DNA from: Fructilactobacillus florum DSM 22689 = JCM 16035
GTDB lineage: Bacteria; Bacillota; Bacilli; Lactobacillales; Lactobacillaceae
NCBI RefSeq assembly: GCF_001436645.1
Contig: NZ_AYZI01000002.1
Coordinates: 62,001-126,000, forward strand
DNA length: 64,000 nucleotides
Direction: 5' to 3'
Shown here: one piece after another, positions 34,836-43,312 of the stretch
Layout of the letters: each line of letters opens with the position of its first letter
Numbering within the stretch: position 1 is the first letter of the stretch
Position numbers and translations under genes: made by a program
The notes under the pieces: model-generated
Database searches by the model: none
The model's input: the letters and a program-made list of their open reading frames with translations, nothing else
What the model was told of the DNA's origin: nothing

Positions 34836-37522
34836 ATCGATTTATAAAGAAATATTCAGGTGTAGCGTTTTTGTGGTTGTTGGCAGTGATTGCAGCAGTT
34901 GTCTTTTTGCCCAATATTGGTAAATTGGAAGCGCAAAAGGGGCAAACCACTATCCCTAGTAACATGCAGAGTCAAGTTGCTGATAATATTCAAAAACATT
35001 GGGGTCATCGGATTGGGAACACTAACCAAGTAGTGGTGGTCTATAGTAATGGCGACCGCCCCATTACCAGTGCGCAACAAAAAAAGATTGATCAAAATAT
35101 CAAACATCTGGATCAGAATAAGGATAAATATGATATTAAAGCCATGACGTCTGTTCAAAACACGCCAGCGGCACGTAACCAATTGCTTTCTAAGGATAAA
35201 TCAACGGAGTTAGTTCAACTAAATGTGTCTAAGAAACAGTCGGTAGAAGCAGTTAATAATCAGCTGAAACGAGCGACTAAGCTTGATGGGGTAAACAGTT
35301 ACGTTACTGGCTCTGAAATTTTAAATGATGACATGCGGCTGTCGATGGTGACAGGGATTCAGAAAACAGAAATAATTGCGGCGATATTCATTTTAATCGT
35401 ATTAATTATCGTTTTTAGATCGCCAATTGTTCCAGTGATTTCATTGTTAACGGTCGGAGTTTCTTTTATTATCTCGCTGAGTTTGGTGATGAACCTGGTT
35501 AAATTTTTTGGTTTTCCGCTGTCAAACTTTACGCAGGTCTTTATGGTGGTAGTCCTCTTTGGGATTGGAACAGATTATAATATCCTGCTATATAACCAAT
35601 TTAAGGATAATTTGGCTAAGGGAATGGAGAAAACAGCGGCCACTATTGCAGCACGTAAAGTCGCTGGGCAAACCATTCGGTATAGTGGAATTTCAGTATT
35701 AATTGGTTTTTCGGCCCTTGGCCTAGCCAATTTTTCGATTTATCGTTCTGGTTTAGCCGTTGCAGTGGCAGTCGCAGTTCTTTTGTTAGTGCTGCTATCG
35801 TTGAATCCCTTTTTCATGGCCATTTTAGGAAGCAAACTGTATTGGCCTAGTAAAAATTTGGCGGATCAGGCGCAGGAAAGTCGGCTATGGGGGTTTCTAT
35901 CCAGTAAATCTGTTCGGTTTGCCATTCCAGCAATCGTGCTGGTCTTGTTGTTAACGCTGCCGTTAATGTTAATGGGAAAAGGGACTTTGAATTACGATAG
36001 TGCCGTCGAACTAAGCAACGGATTACCTTCGAAACAAGGTCTCAACGTGGTTGAAAAACATTTTTCCAAGGGAACAGCAGAACCATCAACGGTTTATATT
36101 AAAACTGACCATCGGCTCGATAACCAAGTAAGTATGGCAGAAATTGATCGCATTACTCGACAATTAAAACAACGAGATGATGTTGAAACCGTTGCTTCGT
36201 TAACGCAACCAGCGGGAATGAGTATTAACCAGTTTTATATAACGGATCAGCTGAACGGATTGAACCGAGGATTATCACAAGCACAGCAAGGGATTCAGCG
36301 CTCACAGACGACTGCCAATCAGCAGGGTTTCAATCAAGCACAATTAGCGGCAATTGGAACTTCGGCGCAATCGATTGGAGAACGTCTCCAACGAATTCAA
36401 CAAACGTCAGGGCAGACTAATGTTTCCGGGCAACAAATTTTAGGAGGCATTCAACAACGAGCCACCAGCGTGGGAGCACCATTGAATGCAGCGCAGCTTC
36501 AGGTGATTGCAGGAACGCTGCAACAGCTCCAGGCTCAGCAAAGTGGAGTTACTAATGAATTAAATGGGATTGCGAGTGACACGCAGTCGATTGGAAATAA
36601 TTTGCAAGCCACAGTTTCCCAGCTTAAAGCTTTACAACAACAGGCGGAACAAGCCAAGCAAGGACTCGGGCAACTCGATTCTGGTCTGGGTCAGGCCAGC
36701 CAGTATTTAACTGGTTTACAAAATTCCGCCATTGGGGCCAATACATTTTATTTACCGGCCCAATTACTAACTGATCCTAAATTAAAGCCAGCCTTTGATA
36801 ATTACTTGTCTGAGGATCGCAAAGCAACCAGACTAGTCATTGTTTTAAAATCTGATCCTTCGAGCGAAGCGGCAATGAAGAGTGCTAATCAGATTCGCAA
36901 TCAAATTCAGCAGAATTTGAAGGGAACAAAACTAGATCATGCGACGGTTGCAATGAACGGGCAAAGTGCCTTGATTTCTGATACACAGGCAAGTGCTTCA
37001 AATGATTTCTTCAGAACTTCGGTAATTATGTTGATAGGTATTTTAATTGCGCTCATGTTTGTAACCAAGTCAATTTTACAGCCACTCTTTATTGAGGGGA
37101 CACTGCTATTAGCTTATTTATCTTCATTAACGCTTGCTCGGCTATTTAGTTCGTTGTTCTTAGGACAAACGATGCTGACTTGGAATACACCGTTCTTCAG
37201 TTTTATTATGATTATTGCTTTAGGAGTTGATTATAGTATCTTCTTAATGAGGCGTTATCAAGAAGTTGATCAAGGGGATGAACCAGCAGTTAAAATAGTA
37301 GCAGCATCGAAGTTTATCGGAGTTGTTGTTCTATCGGCAGCGGTAATTTTGGGAGGGACGTTTGCCGCTTTGATTCCATCAGGAGTCTTAACGCTAATTC
37401 AAGTTGCCATTGCCGTTATCATTGGCTTGTTAATTCTGGTATTGATTCTGCCTGTGATTTTGCCGGCTGCAATTAAGCTAACTTATTCTCAGGGCGATTC
37501 CATCGATTCAGCGAAGAAGTAA
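34832..37522 (+). CDS. MMPL/RND-type membrane transporter
   Basis: A protein of 896 aa with two halves, each with one helix, an outside domain and five more helices. Typical MMPL blocks: VVVLFGIGTDYNILLYNQFKD near 245 and MIIALGVDYSIFLMRRYQE near 800, both with the central acidic residue of the proton relay. The second outside loop is very long (about 420-690), rich in Gln and probably coiled coil. It exports lipids, peptides or drugs. GAGGAG precedes the ATG at 34832, which overlaps the TetR stop. Confidence 0.87.
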   Translation: MNRFIKKYSGVAFLWLLAVIAAVVFLPNIGKLEAQKGQTTIPSNMQSQVADNIQKHWGHRIGNTNQVVVVYSNGDRPITSAQQKKIDQNIKHLDQNKDKYDIKAMTSVQNTPAARNQLLSKDKSTELVQLNVSKKQSVEAVNNQLKRATKLDGVNSYVTGSEILNDDMRLSMVTGIQKTEIIAAIFILIVLIIVFRSPIVPVISLLTVGVSFIISLSLVMNLVKFFGFPLSNFTQVFMVVVLFGIGTDYNILLYNQFKDNLAKGMEKTAATIAARKVAGQTIRYSGISVLIGFSALGLANFSIYRSGLAVAVAVAVLLLVLLSLNPFFMAILGSKLYWPSKNLADQAQESRLWGFLSSKSVRFAIPAIVLVLLLTLPLMLMGKGTLNYDSAVELSNGLPSKQGLNVVEKHFSKGTAEPSTVYIKTDHRLDNQVSMAEIDRITRQLKQRDDVETVASLTQPAGMSINQFYITDQLNGLNRGLSQAQQGIQRSQTTANQQGFNQAQLAAIGTSAQSIGERLQRIQQTSGQTNVSGQQILGGIQQRATSVGAPLNAAQLQVIAGTLQQLQAQQSGVTNELNGIASDTQSIGNNLQATVSQLKALQQQAEQAKQGLGQLDSGLGQASQYLTGLQNSAIGANTFYLPAQLLTDPKLKPAFDNYLSEDRKATRLVIVLKSDPSSEAAMKSANQIRNQIQQNLKGTKLDHATVAMNGQSALISDTQASASNDFFRTSVIMLIGILIALMFVTKSILQPLFIEGTLLLAYLSSLTLARLFSSLFLGQTMLTWNTPFFSFIMIIALGVDYSIFLMRRYQEVDQGDEPAVKIVAASKFIGVVVLSAAVILGGTFAALIPSGVLTLIQVAIAVIIGLLILVLILPVILPAAIKLTYSQGDSIDSAKK

Positions 37523-37535
37523 TCAGTCATTGACC

Positions 37536-37567
37536 TAAAAAGGGTTCGGTTTTCCGAACCTTTTTTT
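37536..37567 (+). terminator. Intrinsic terminator
   Basis: GGTTCGG-TTTT-CCGAACC flanked by an A-run and seven T residues. Confidence 0.88.
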
Positions 37568-37659
37568 GTGGAGTTTTGTTTGACAAATGCTGGCGATTGT
37601 TAGTAGTCTTAACAAGATTGGTTAATTTTAATAAATTATAAGTACGAGGGGTAAGTAGC

Positions 37660-38598
37660 ATGCAAACGCAGAGTTCGGGGAAACGCGCTAACATTGTCAA
37701 GGGAATTCTATGGGCAACTTTAGCCTCAACTTTTTGGGGAATTTCTGGCACTATCTTGCAGTTTGTATCGCAGAATGCAAAAATTCCAGCCGGCTGGTTT
37801 CTATCAGTTCGGACCTTATTATCAGGAATCATCCTGTTACTGATTAGTACGGTTTTATTTCGTGGTCGCATTTTTCAGGTTTTCAAGACTTGGCGCTCAT
37901 TATTTTTAATTGTTGCGTATGCGATTTTTGGTTTGGGAGGCAATTTGTTGTCTTTCTTTTTGAGTGTTCAAACCGGGAATGCGGCTTCAGCTACAATTTT
38001 GCAGTACTTGGCGCCGCTTTTTATTCTACTGGGAGGCTTGTTGTTTTTTCATCGTCGGCCCAATCGACATGAATTACTGGTGTTTGCAATCGCTCTGATT
38101 GGAGTGGTGCTCTCGATCACCAAGGGCGACATTAGTCAGTTATCAATCCCAGCGGTATCCTTATTTTGGGGAATTATTTCTGGGATTACGGCGGCTTTCT
38201 ATGTGGTGATTCCGCGTCCTTTAATGATTGACAACTCGCCCCTGACAGTTTTAGGTTGGGGGACCTTGATTGCTGGAATTGGTTTTAATTTACATCAGCC
38301 GGTCTGGGTGGGGGTTCCCACCTTAACGATGGGAAGTATCATTGGAATTATTGCAATTGTAATTATCGGGACGGTACTGCCATTTGCATGTTTGCTACAT
38401 AGCATGCGCTATGCTAGTTCGGCTGATGTTAGTCTAGTTGATGCCGTTCAGCCGGTGGTAACGTTTTTGTTAAGTGTCATTTTTTTAAAGACACCACTTA
38501 GCTTGATGGAATTGGTGGGCTCGGCACTAGTTATTTTAGCAATTTATTTGTTACAAAGTTACAAACGCCATGATCAACAGTTAGTTGAGCGGTCCTAA
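37660..38598 (+). CDS. EamA family transporter (paralogue A)
   Basis: A protein of 312 aa with ten helices in two EamA repeats. It has GNAASATILQYLAPLFILLGG and ITKGDISQLSIP, segments shared almost word for word with the EamA protein at 38932, so the two are recent duplicates. ACGAGGGG precedes the ATG. The ligand is unknown. A small gene starts 2 nt later. Confidence 0.84.
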   Translation: MQTQSSGKRANIVKGILWATLASTFWGISGTILQFVSQNAKIPAGWFLSVRTLLSGIILLLISTVLFRGRIFQVFKTWRSLFLIVAYAIFGLGGNLLSFFLSVQTGNAASATILQYLAPLFILLGGLLFFHRRPNRHELLVFAIALIGVVLSITKGDISQLSIPAVSLFWGIISGITAAFYVVIPRPLMIDNSPLTVLGWGTLIAGIGFNLHQPVWVGVPTLTMGSIIGIIAIVIIGTVLPFACLLHSMRYASSADVSLVDAVQPVVTFLLSVIFLKTPLSLMELVGSALVILAIYLLQSYKRHDQQLVERS

Positions 38599-38600
38599 CG

Positions 38601-38945
38601 ATGGGAGCTAAATATCATGTTTTACAGTTTTGGGGTGCACCCGTCTTTCAAGATGCTTCCGGTGACTATCAGCTGAAACTGGATCAAAACCAACACTGTA
38701 AACTGCATCAGTGGCGAATTGGTAAGCATACGAAGGGGACTTACCGACGACCGGGGCAAGTTTTTTTGACAGAAAATCATCTTGCCGTTGTCATTGTGAC
38801 AGCAAGCCCGTTACCTTTCCAACAACGGCACCGCTTGGTTCCTATGGCACGGTTTTTGCAGACTCAAGTGAAAGATATAGTATTAGAAACGGCTCACCAG
38901 CAGTTGGTGGTGCAGGAAGATAAGAGGGAAAATGATGATCAATAG
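38601..38945 (+). CDS. Uncharacterised 114-aa protein between two EamA duplicates
   Basis: A soluble, basic protein of 114 aa with no membrane helix and no signal peptide. It starts GAKYHVLQFWGAPVF and has a central VFLTENHLAVVIVTASPLPF strand-rich part and a charged C-terminus EDKREND. I do not recognise it. It begins 2 nt after one EamA gene and overlaps the next by 14 nt, so the three are co-translated. A role tied to the transporters is possible, by position only. Confidence 0.65.
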   Translation: MGAKYHVLQFWGAPVFQDASGDYQLKLDQNQHCKLHQWRIGKHTKGTYRRPGQVFLTENHLAVVIVTASPLPFQQRHRLVPMARFLQTQVKDIVLETAHQQLVVQEDKRENDDQ

Positions 38946-39858
38946 CTTAAAAAAAATCAACTCGGGAACTAAGGGAATCATTCTCGCTGGGTTGGCTTCT
39001 GTTTCGTGGGGAGTTGCCGGAGTAATTACTCAGTTTGTTTCTCAGAATGAAGCAATCCCAGCAGATTGGTTTTTGGCAGCCCGAACAACTGGAGCCGCGT
39101 TAGTACTGCTCTTGGTAAGTGCAATTATCTACCGCGGTCGTATTTTTCATGTTTTTCATAGTTGGAAGTCAGTAGCCCTGTTAGTTTGTTATGGGCTATT
39201 TGGACTTGCTGCTAACATGGGAAGTTTTTATGTTAGCATCCAAACTGGGAATGCTGCTGCCACAACGATTCTGCAATACCTAGCACCGCTTTTTATTTTG
39301 TTAGGGTCGTTTGTATTTCAACATAAAAAGCCCCTTAAAATTGACCTAGTAATCTTTGTAATTGCAATTGTGGGAGTCTTTCTTTCAATTACCAAGGGTG
39401 ATATTAGTCAGCTATCGATTCCGTTGGATTCATTTTTATGGGGATTGGTTACGGGAGTTACGGCAGCACTATATGTGGTTTTGCCACGCCCCCTGGGTAA
39501 AGAAAATCCTCCCATCGTGGTAATGGGTTGGGGGACGTTAATTGCTAGTTTAGCTTTTAACTTAAACCATCCAGTTTGGACGAAGGTTCCGCCATTGTCA
39601 CCAGCCGCCGTATTGGGAATTTTAGGAGTAATATTTTTTGGAACGCTTTTGACCTTTTCAACTTTAATTTATGCTTCACGATTTACGTCATCTGCCAACA
39701 TTAGCTTGATGGATGCGCTACAGCCAGTATCGACGTTTATCTTAAGTGTAATTTTCTTTCAGGATAAACTGTCATTAGCTGAAATTGCTGGGGCGATTTT
39801 AGTAATTGTTGCAATTTATCTATTGCAATATTCGCAACGCGAACCGAACTTAAATTAA
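38932..39858 (+). CDS. EamA family transporter (paralogue B)
   Basis: A protein of 308 aa with the same two-repeat ten-helix plan as the gene at 37660, sharing FVSQNEAIPADWFLAARTT-like, ILQYLAPLFILLG and ITKGDISQLSIP segments. ATG 38932 or 38935 follows AAGAGGG. It overlaps the small upstream gene by 14 nt and is closed by a terminator. Confidence 0.84.
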   Translation: MMINSLKKINSGTKGIILAGLASVSWGVAGVITQFVSQNEAIPADWFLAARTTGAALVLLLVSAIIYRGRIFHVFHSWKSVALLVCYGLFGLAANMGSFYVSIQTGNAAATTILQYLAPLFILLGSFVFQHKKPLKIDLVIFVIAIVGVFLSITKGDISQLSIPLDSFLWGLVTGVTAALYVVLPRPLGKENPPIVVMGWGTLIASLAFNLNHPVWTKVPPLSPAAVLGILGVIFFGTLLTFSTLIYASRFTSSANISLMDALQPVSTFILSVIFFQDKLSLAEIAGAILVIVAIYLLQYSQREPNLN

Positions 39859-39861
39859 AAG

Positions 39862-39910
39862 AAATCCAGTTCCATAGTCTGTTACTTAGACCATAGAACT
39901 GGATTTTTTT
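39862..39910. terminator. Bidirectional intrinsic terminator
   Basis: AAATCCAGTTC...GTCT pairs with AGAC...GAACTGGATTT (two G-U pairs), then a T-run, between converging genes. Confidence 0.88.
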
Positions 39911-39920
39911 ATTTGTAATA

Positions 39921-41144
39921 TTAGTGATTATAAGTTTTAAAACCAGGTAGCGTGATCATTACGATAAAACTGATCAAATATAGCGTGGAGAGAAAGAGCA
40001 TCACTACTAGAAGGTTGAAATGTTCCATTAAAATGCCAATAACTACTGATGAAAGACCACCAACAGCACGGCCAGTTCCCATGATAATGTTATTGGCACT
40101 AGCGCGGACAGCGGTCGGATATAGTTGGCTTACGATGGCTCCATAACCGCCGTACATACCGTTAGCAAAAAATCCAATAACTGCTCCTAAAATAATTAGT
40201 ACCACGATGGAGTGAGCAAGCGTAATCGTGTACACAAGTCCTGCCGCAGCGATCAGAAAAATCCCAAACGTTCGACGGGGACCGTAGTGGTCTAATAGGG
40301 TTCCAAATGTTAGCATGCCAATGCTCATTCCAATGATGGTAGCAATCATCCACAGAGAAGAGCCAGCAACTTGCAAATGGCTTTGCTGTTGAACGATGGT
40401 TGGTAGCCAATTCATTAAACCAAAATAGCCCGCAATTTGAACAGTAACCATCGTCATGAGACCGAAGGTATTTCTGCGGAGAGTTCTTGTCCCAAATAAA
40501 TCTTGGCGTAAACGGTGCCAAAGGTTGTTTCGTGAAGCGGGTTTTTCGTTGATAAAGCTGGGAGATTCAGTGAGCTTGTTGCGAACAAGGAAAATTAATA
40601 GTAGTGGGAGGAGTGCCATGAGGTATAGTGCTCGCCATCCCCAGGCAGGGATGATTAAGGCAGCGCAAATGGCAGCCAGTGCCGCCCCGACCTGTCCGCC
40701 TAAAGCGGTTAATGACGACAAGCGTCCGAGCATTTTTTGTGGGAACGTCTCTGCAACCAGCGTAATGCCAAGCCCGTACTCGCCACCGGCGCCAATGCCG
40801 GCAAGTAGTCGAAGAAAATAGATTTGGGTTAGATTAGTAGTAACGCTCATGAGAACGGTTGGAATTGCAAAAAATAAGATGGTAACTGAAAAGATGCGAA
40901 CCCTGCCAAAACGGTCACCCAGCCAGCCAAATAAAATTCCACCAAGTAGCATGCCCCAGTTAGTAATGGTACCAATTAGTCCAGCAGCTCCAGTTGTAAG
41001 ATGAAATTCAGCAATCAGTGAGCTGAGGGTAAAAGACAAGAAGAGGACGTCCATATTTTCAAGACCAAAGCCAGAACTAGCTGAAAAAAGCACTAGTTTT
41101 TGGCGCTTGGTCATAGGAAAATGCTGGCTAGAATGATTTTTCAT
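39921..41144 (-). CDS. MFS transporter
   Basis: A protein of 407 aa with 12 helices. GWLGDRFGRVRIFSVT between helices 2 and 3 is the MFS signature, with a related GTLLDHYGPRRTFG in the second half. GIGAGGEYGLGITLVAETFPQKMLGRLSS is typical of the metabolite-proton symporter group that takes up aromatic or organic acids. GGGAGG precedes the ATG. The ligand is not deducible. Confidence 0.84.
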   Translation of the reverse strand: MKNHSSQHFPMTKRQKLVLFSASSGFGLENMDVLFLSFTLSSLIAEFHLTTGAAGLIGTITNWGMLLGGILFGWLGDRFGRVRIFSVTILFFAIPTVLMSVTTNLTQIYFLRLLAGIGAGGEYGLGITLVAETFPQKMLGRLSSLTALGGQVGAALAAICAALIIPAWGWRALYLMALLPLLLIFLVRNKLTESPSFINEKPASRNNLWHRLRQDLFGTRTLRRNTFGLMTMVTVQIAGYFGLMNWLPTIVQQQSHLQVAGSSLWMIATIIGMSIGMLTFGTLLDHYGPRRTFGIFLIAAAGLVYTITLAHSIVVLIILGAVIGFFANGMYGGYGAIVSQLYPTAVRASANNIIMGTGRAVGGLSSVVIGILMEHFNLLVVMLFLSTLYLISFIVMITLPGFKTYNH

Positions 41145-41670
41145 GAGGAACCTCCCAAATTAAACTTTCTGACCGGGTGGTACAATTCACAGCCACCGAT
41201 CAATCGAACAATAAATCTGACTACTAGGTTCTTTTCTTAGCCTGCCTAGGTCATGACGGCTGAGATAACAGACTCGGTTGATTTACTATCATCGTACGTA
41301 TTTCTGGGGATTTTACATGGAATCTGGTTATAACACAGCGATAGGCTAGTTAACCAATCAAGTAGGGAAAATGTTAGGTTTTAGTGGCTCTTTTTTATTG
41401 ATTCTGATTTATTGCTAAATTAAACTAATATAAAATTATGTGCAAGGGAAACTTTGTGGTGATATTTTCAGTTTGTGTTTAAAGATTATAAATAAGGTGG
41501 CTATTTAGAATTACGTTTTAATTTAAAAAATAAGAGAAATTGATGAATTTTTTTGATCGAGGTCATCTTATTATCAGTTGTCCTACCTGATTGGTCACTG
41601 TCTGGGATTAATAGATTACCTAAAAGCAAGGATAGAACCACTGCACAACTCAAGAGCATTAAAATGTAAT
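41145..41670. other. Intergenic region without recognised gene
   Basis: AT-rich stretch between divergent MFS and pyrF. A reverse-strand frame of 52 codons (41501-41659) has a hydrophobic start but no ribosome binding site, and I do not call it. No tRNA, riboswitch or repeat was recognised. Confidence 0.4.
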
Positions 41671-41699
41671 TTGTACAACTACCGATTTTATAATATAAT
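41671..41699 (+). promoter_or_regulatory. Promoter of pyrFE
   Basis: TTGTAC (41671-41676) and TATAAT (41694-41699) with 17-nt spacing; a second TATAAT overlaps at 41689. Confidence 0.65.
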
Positions 41700-41719
41700 T
41701 TTGATAATCTAAAAATTAA

Positions 41720-41795
41720 TTGGTTCAGAGAAGCCAAATTAGCAATAATAGCGCGATGGGTAGGCACTTCTCTGGAATTTGAGAAGTGCCTTTTG
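41720..41795 (+). promoter_or_regulatory. PyrR-type attenuator of pyrFE
   Basis: A small hairpin TTGG-TTCAGAGAAG-CCAA (41720-41737) shows the CAGAGA-containing loop bound by PyrR. The terminator GGCACTTCTC/GAGAAGTGCC plus T-run is at 41763-41794. CAGAGAAG (41726-41733) is exactly complementary to CTTCTCTG (41767-41774) in the terminator, giving the antiterminator. UMP-PyrR bound to the hairpin would block it and stop transcription. Confidence 0.8.
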
Positions 41796-41814
41796 ATTTG
41801 AGAGGTGATTGATA

Positions 41815-42546
41815 ATGAGCAAACCGCTGATGGTAGCATTAGATTTTTCTGAATTAGCAGATGCCACTACTTTTCTCCAGAGCTTTACAGCTAACGTACC
41901 TGCAAACGTTAAAGTCGGAATGGAATTATTTTATCGTTATGGACCACAGGTTGTGACCGAAATTCAAGAGCTAGGGTCAGCCGTTTTTTTAGATTTAAAG
42001 TTATTTGATATCCCGCATACCGTTGAAAAAGCACTGGAACAACTAGGTCGCTTGGGAGTTGCCCAAGTAACGGTCCATGCTTTAGGGGGAACGACCATGA
42101 TGCAAGCTGCTCGCCGCGGACTGGACCGGGGAGCCAAGGCAGCGCAAAAACCTCGTCCACAGCTGTTGGCGGTGACAGAATTGACATCGATTTCAGCGAC
42201 TGACCTAGCTAGCGAGCAGCATTGTCAGTTGCCAATGACGGAACAGGTAATCGCATTGGCTCAACTGGCAGTTCGGGCTGGTTGTGATGGGGTAATTACT
42301 TCAGCTTTGGAAGTCAAAGCTTTGCGAGCCCATGTTCCCAATGATTTTAAATTGGTCGTTCCTGGAATAAGACTAGCAAGTGATGCCGTGGCAGACCAGC
42401 AACGGGTGGCGACTCCCATGCAAGCGTCGCAAGCAGGAGCTGATGCGATCGTAGTGGGTCGACCCATTACGCAAAGTGATAACCCAGTTGTTGCTTACCA
42501 ACGTTACCAACAAGCATGGCAAGACCAGGGAGGGGAAAATGTCTGA
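41815..42546 (+). CDS. pyrF: Orotidine-5'-phosphate decarboxylase
   Basis: A protein of 243 aa that converts OMP to UMP. LMVALDF at the N-terminus, KVGMELF, and the catalytic FLDLKLFDIPHTV (Asp-x-Lys-x-x-Asp) are present, as is the C-terminal VVPGIRL and GADAIVVGRPIT phosphate site. GAGAGGTG precedes the ATG at 41815. The end overlaps pyrE by 8 nt. Confidence 0.95.
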   Translation: MSKPLMVALDFSELADATTFLQSFTANVPANVKVGMELFYRYGPQVVTEIQELGSAVFLDLKLFDIPHTVEKALEQLGRLGVAQVTVHALGGTTMMQAARRGLDRGAKAAQKPRPQLLAVTELTSISATDLASEQHCQLPMTEQVIALAQLAVRAGCDGVITSALEVKALRAHVPNDFKLVVPGIRLASDAVADQQRVATPMQASQAGADAIVVGRPITQSDNPVVAYQRYQQAWQDQGGENV

Positions 42547-43174
42547 TTTAAAATCACGAATTTTGCAGCAGTTAGTAGAGGACCAAATTATAAAAATTAA
42601 TCCGAATCAGCCTTTTCATTTTGCTAGCGGGATTCAATCGCCAGTTTATACGGATCTTCGCTTAACCATTTCAAATCCAAGCTTACGAACTAATTTAGCA
42701 CAAGCACTCACAGAATTAGTTCAAAAAAAATTCCCAGCAGTTTCAGTTGTGGGTGGGGTTGCAACGGCCGGGATTCCACAAGCAGCTTTAATTGCTGATC
42801 GGCTCCAGTTGCCATTAATTTACGTGCGGTCTAAGCCCAAAGATCATGGAACCGGGAAAATGATTGAAGGACGGGTGCAGCCGACGGATCAGGTAGTTCT
42901 CTTAGATGATTTAATTTCAACTGGTGGTAGCGTTTTGCGTGCCACTCAAGCGGTACAACAAGCTGGCATGAACGTTTTAGGAGTGGTATCGATTTTTTCG
43001 TACGGTTTTCCTGATGCCCACCAGAATTTTACTAAAGCAAAAACACCATTTTATCCATTATTGACTTATCCAGAATTAATAAAGCAGGCAACAGCTGATC
43101 AGTTACTTACTACTGAAGAAGCACAAAAGTTACAACGGTGGCACCAAAATCCGTGGGACTGGCCGCTGACATAA
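42539..43174 (+). CDS. pyrE: Orotate phosphoribosyltransferase
   Basis: A protein of 211 aa that joins orotate and PRPP to OMP. It has FHFASGIQSPVYTDLR, VVGGVATAGIPQAAL and the PRPP loop VVLLDDLISTGGSVL. AGGGAGGGG precedes the ATG at 42539 inside the end of pyrF. The rest of the pyr pathway is not in the window. Confidence 0.95.
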   Translation: MSDLKSRILQQLVEDQIIKINPNQPFHFASGIQSPVYTDLRLTISNPSLRTNLAQALTELVQKKFPAVSVVGGVATAGIPQAALIADRLQLPLIYVRSKPKDHGTGKMIEGRVQPTDQVVLLDDLISTGGSVLRATQAVQQAGMNVLGVVSIFSYGFPDAHQNFTKAKTPFYPLLTYPELIKQATADQLLTTEEAQKLQRWHQNPWDWPLT

Positions 43175-43190
43175 TGATGTTCTCTTTTCC

Positions 43191-43222
43191 AACAACCGAT
43201 TTTAAAATTGCGGTTGTTTTTT
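43191..43222 (+). terminator. Intrinsic terminator
   Basis: AACAACCG and CGGTTGTT with an AT-rich centre, then seven T residues, after pyrE. Confidence 0.82.
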
Positions 43223-43312
43223 TGTAAAAAATTCGTAATGTTTATGTGATAATGTTTTAAGCTACAATAAGGTAGTTAGAATAGATAGATTTATTGTTTA
43301 AAGGGGACACAT

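Noticed and set aside
41145-41345. GGGTGGTAC-like text upstream of the MFS gene considered as a T-box core
   Set aside because: No Stem I, no terminator after it, and orientation is opposite to the MFS gene.
41501-41839. Reverse-strand open frame of 112 codons with a hydrophobic part
   Set aside because: It runs through the pyrFE promoter and attenuator, has no ribosome site, and AT-rich DNA explains the hydrophobic residues.
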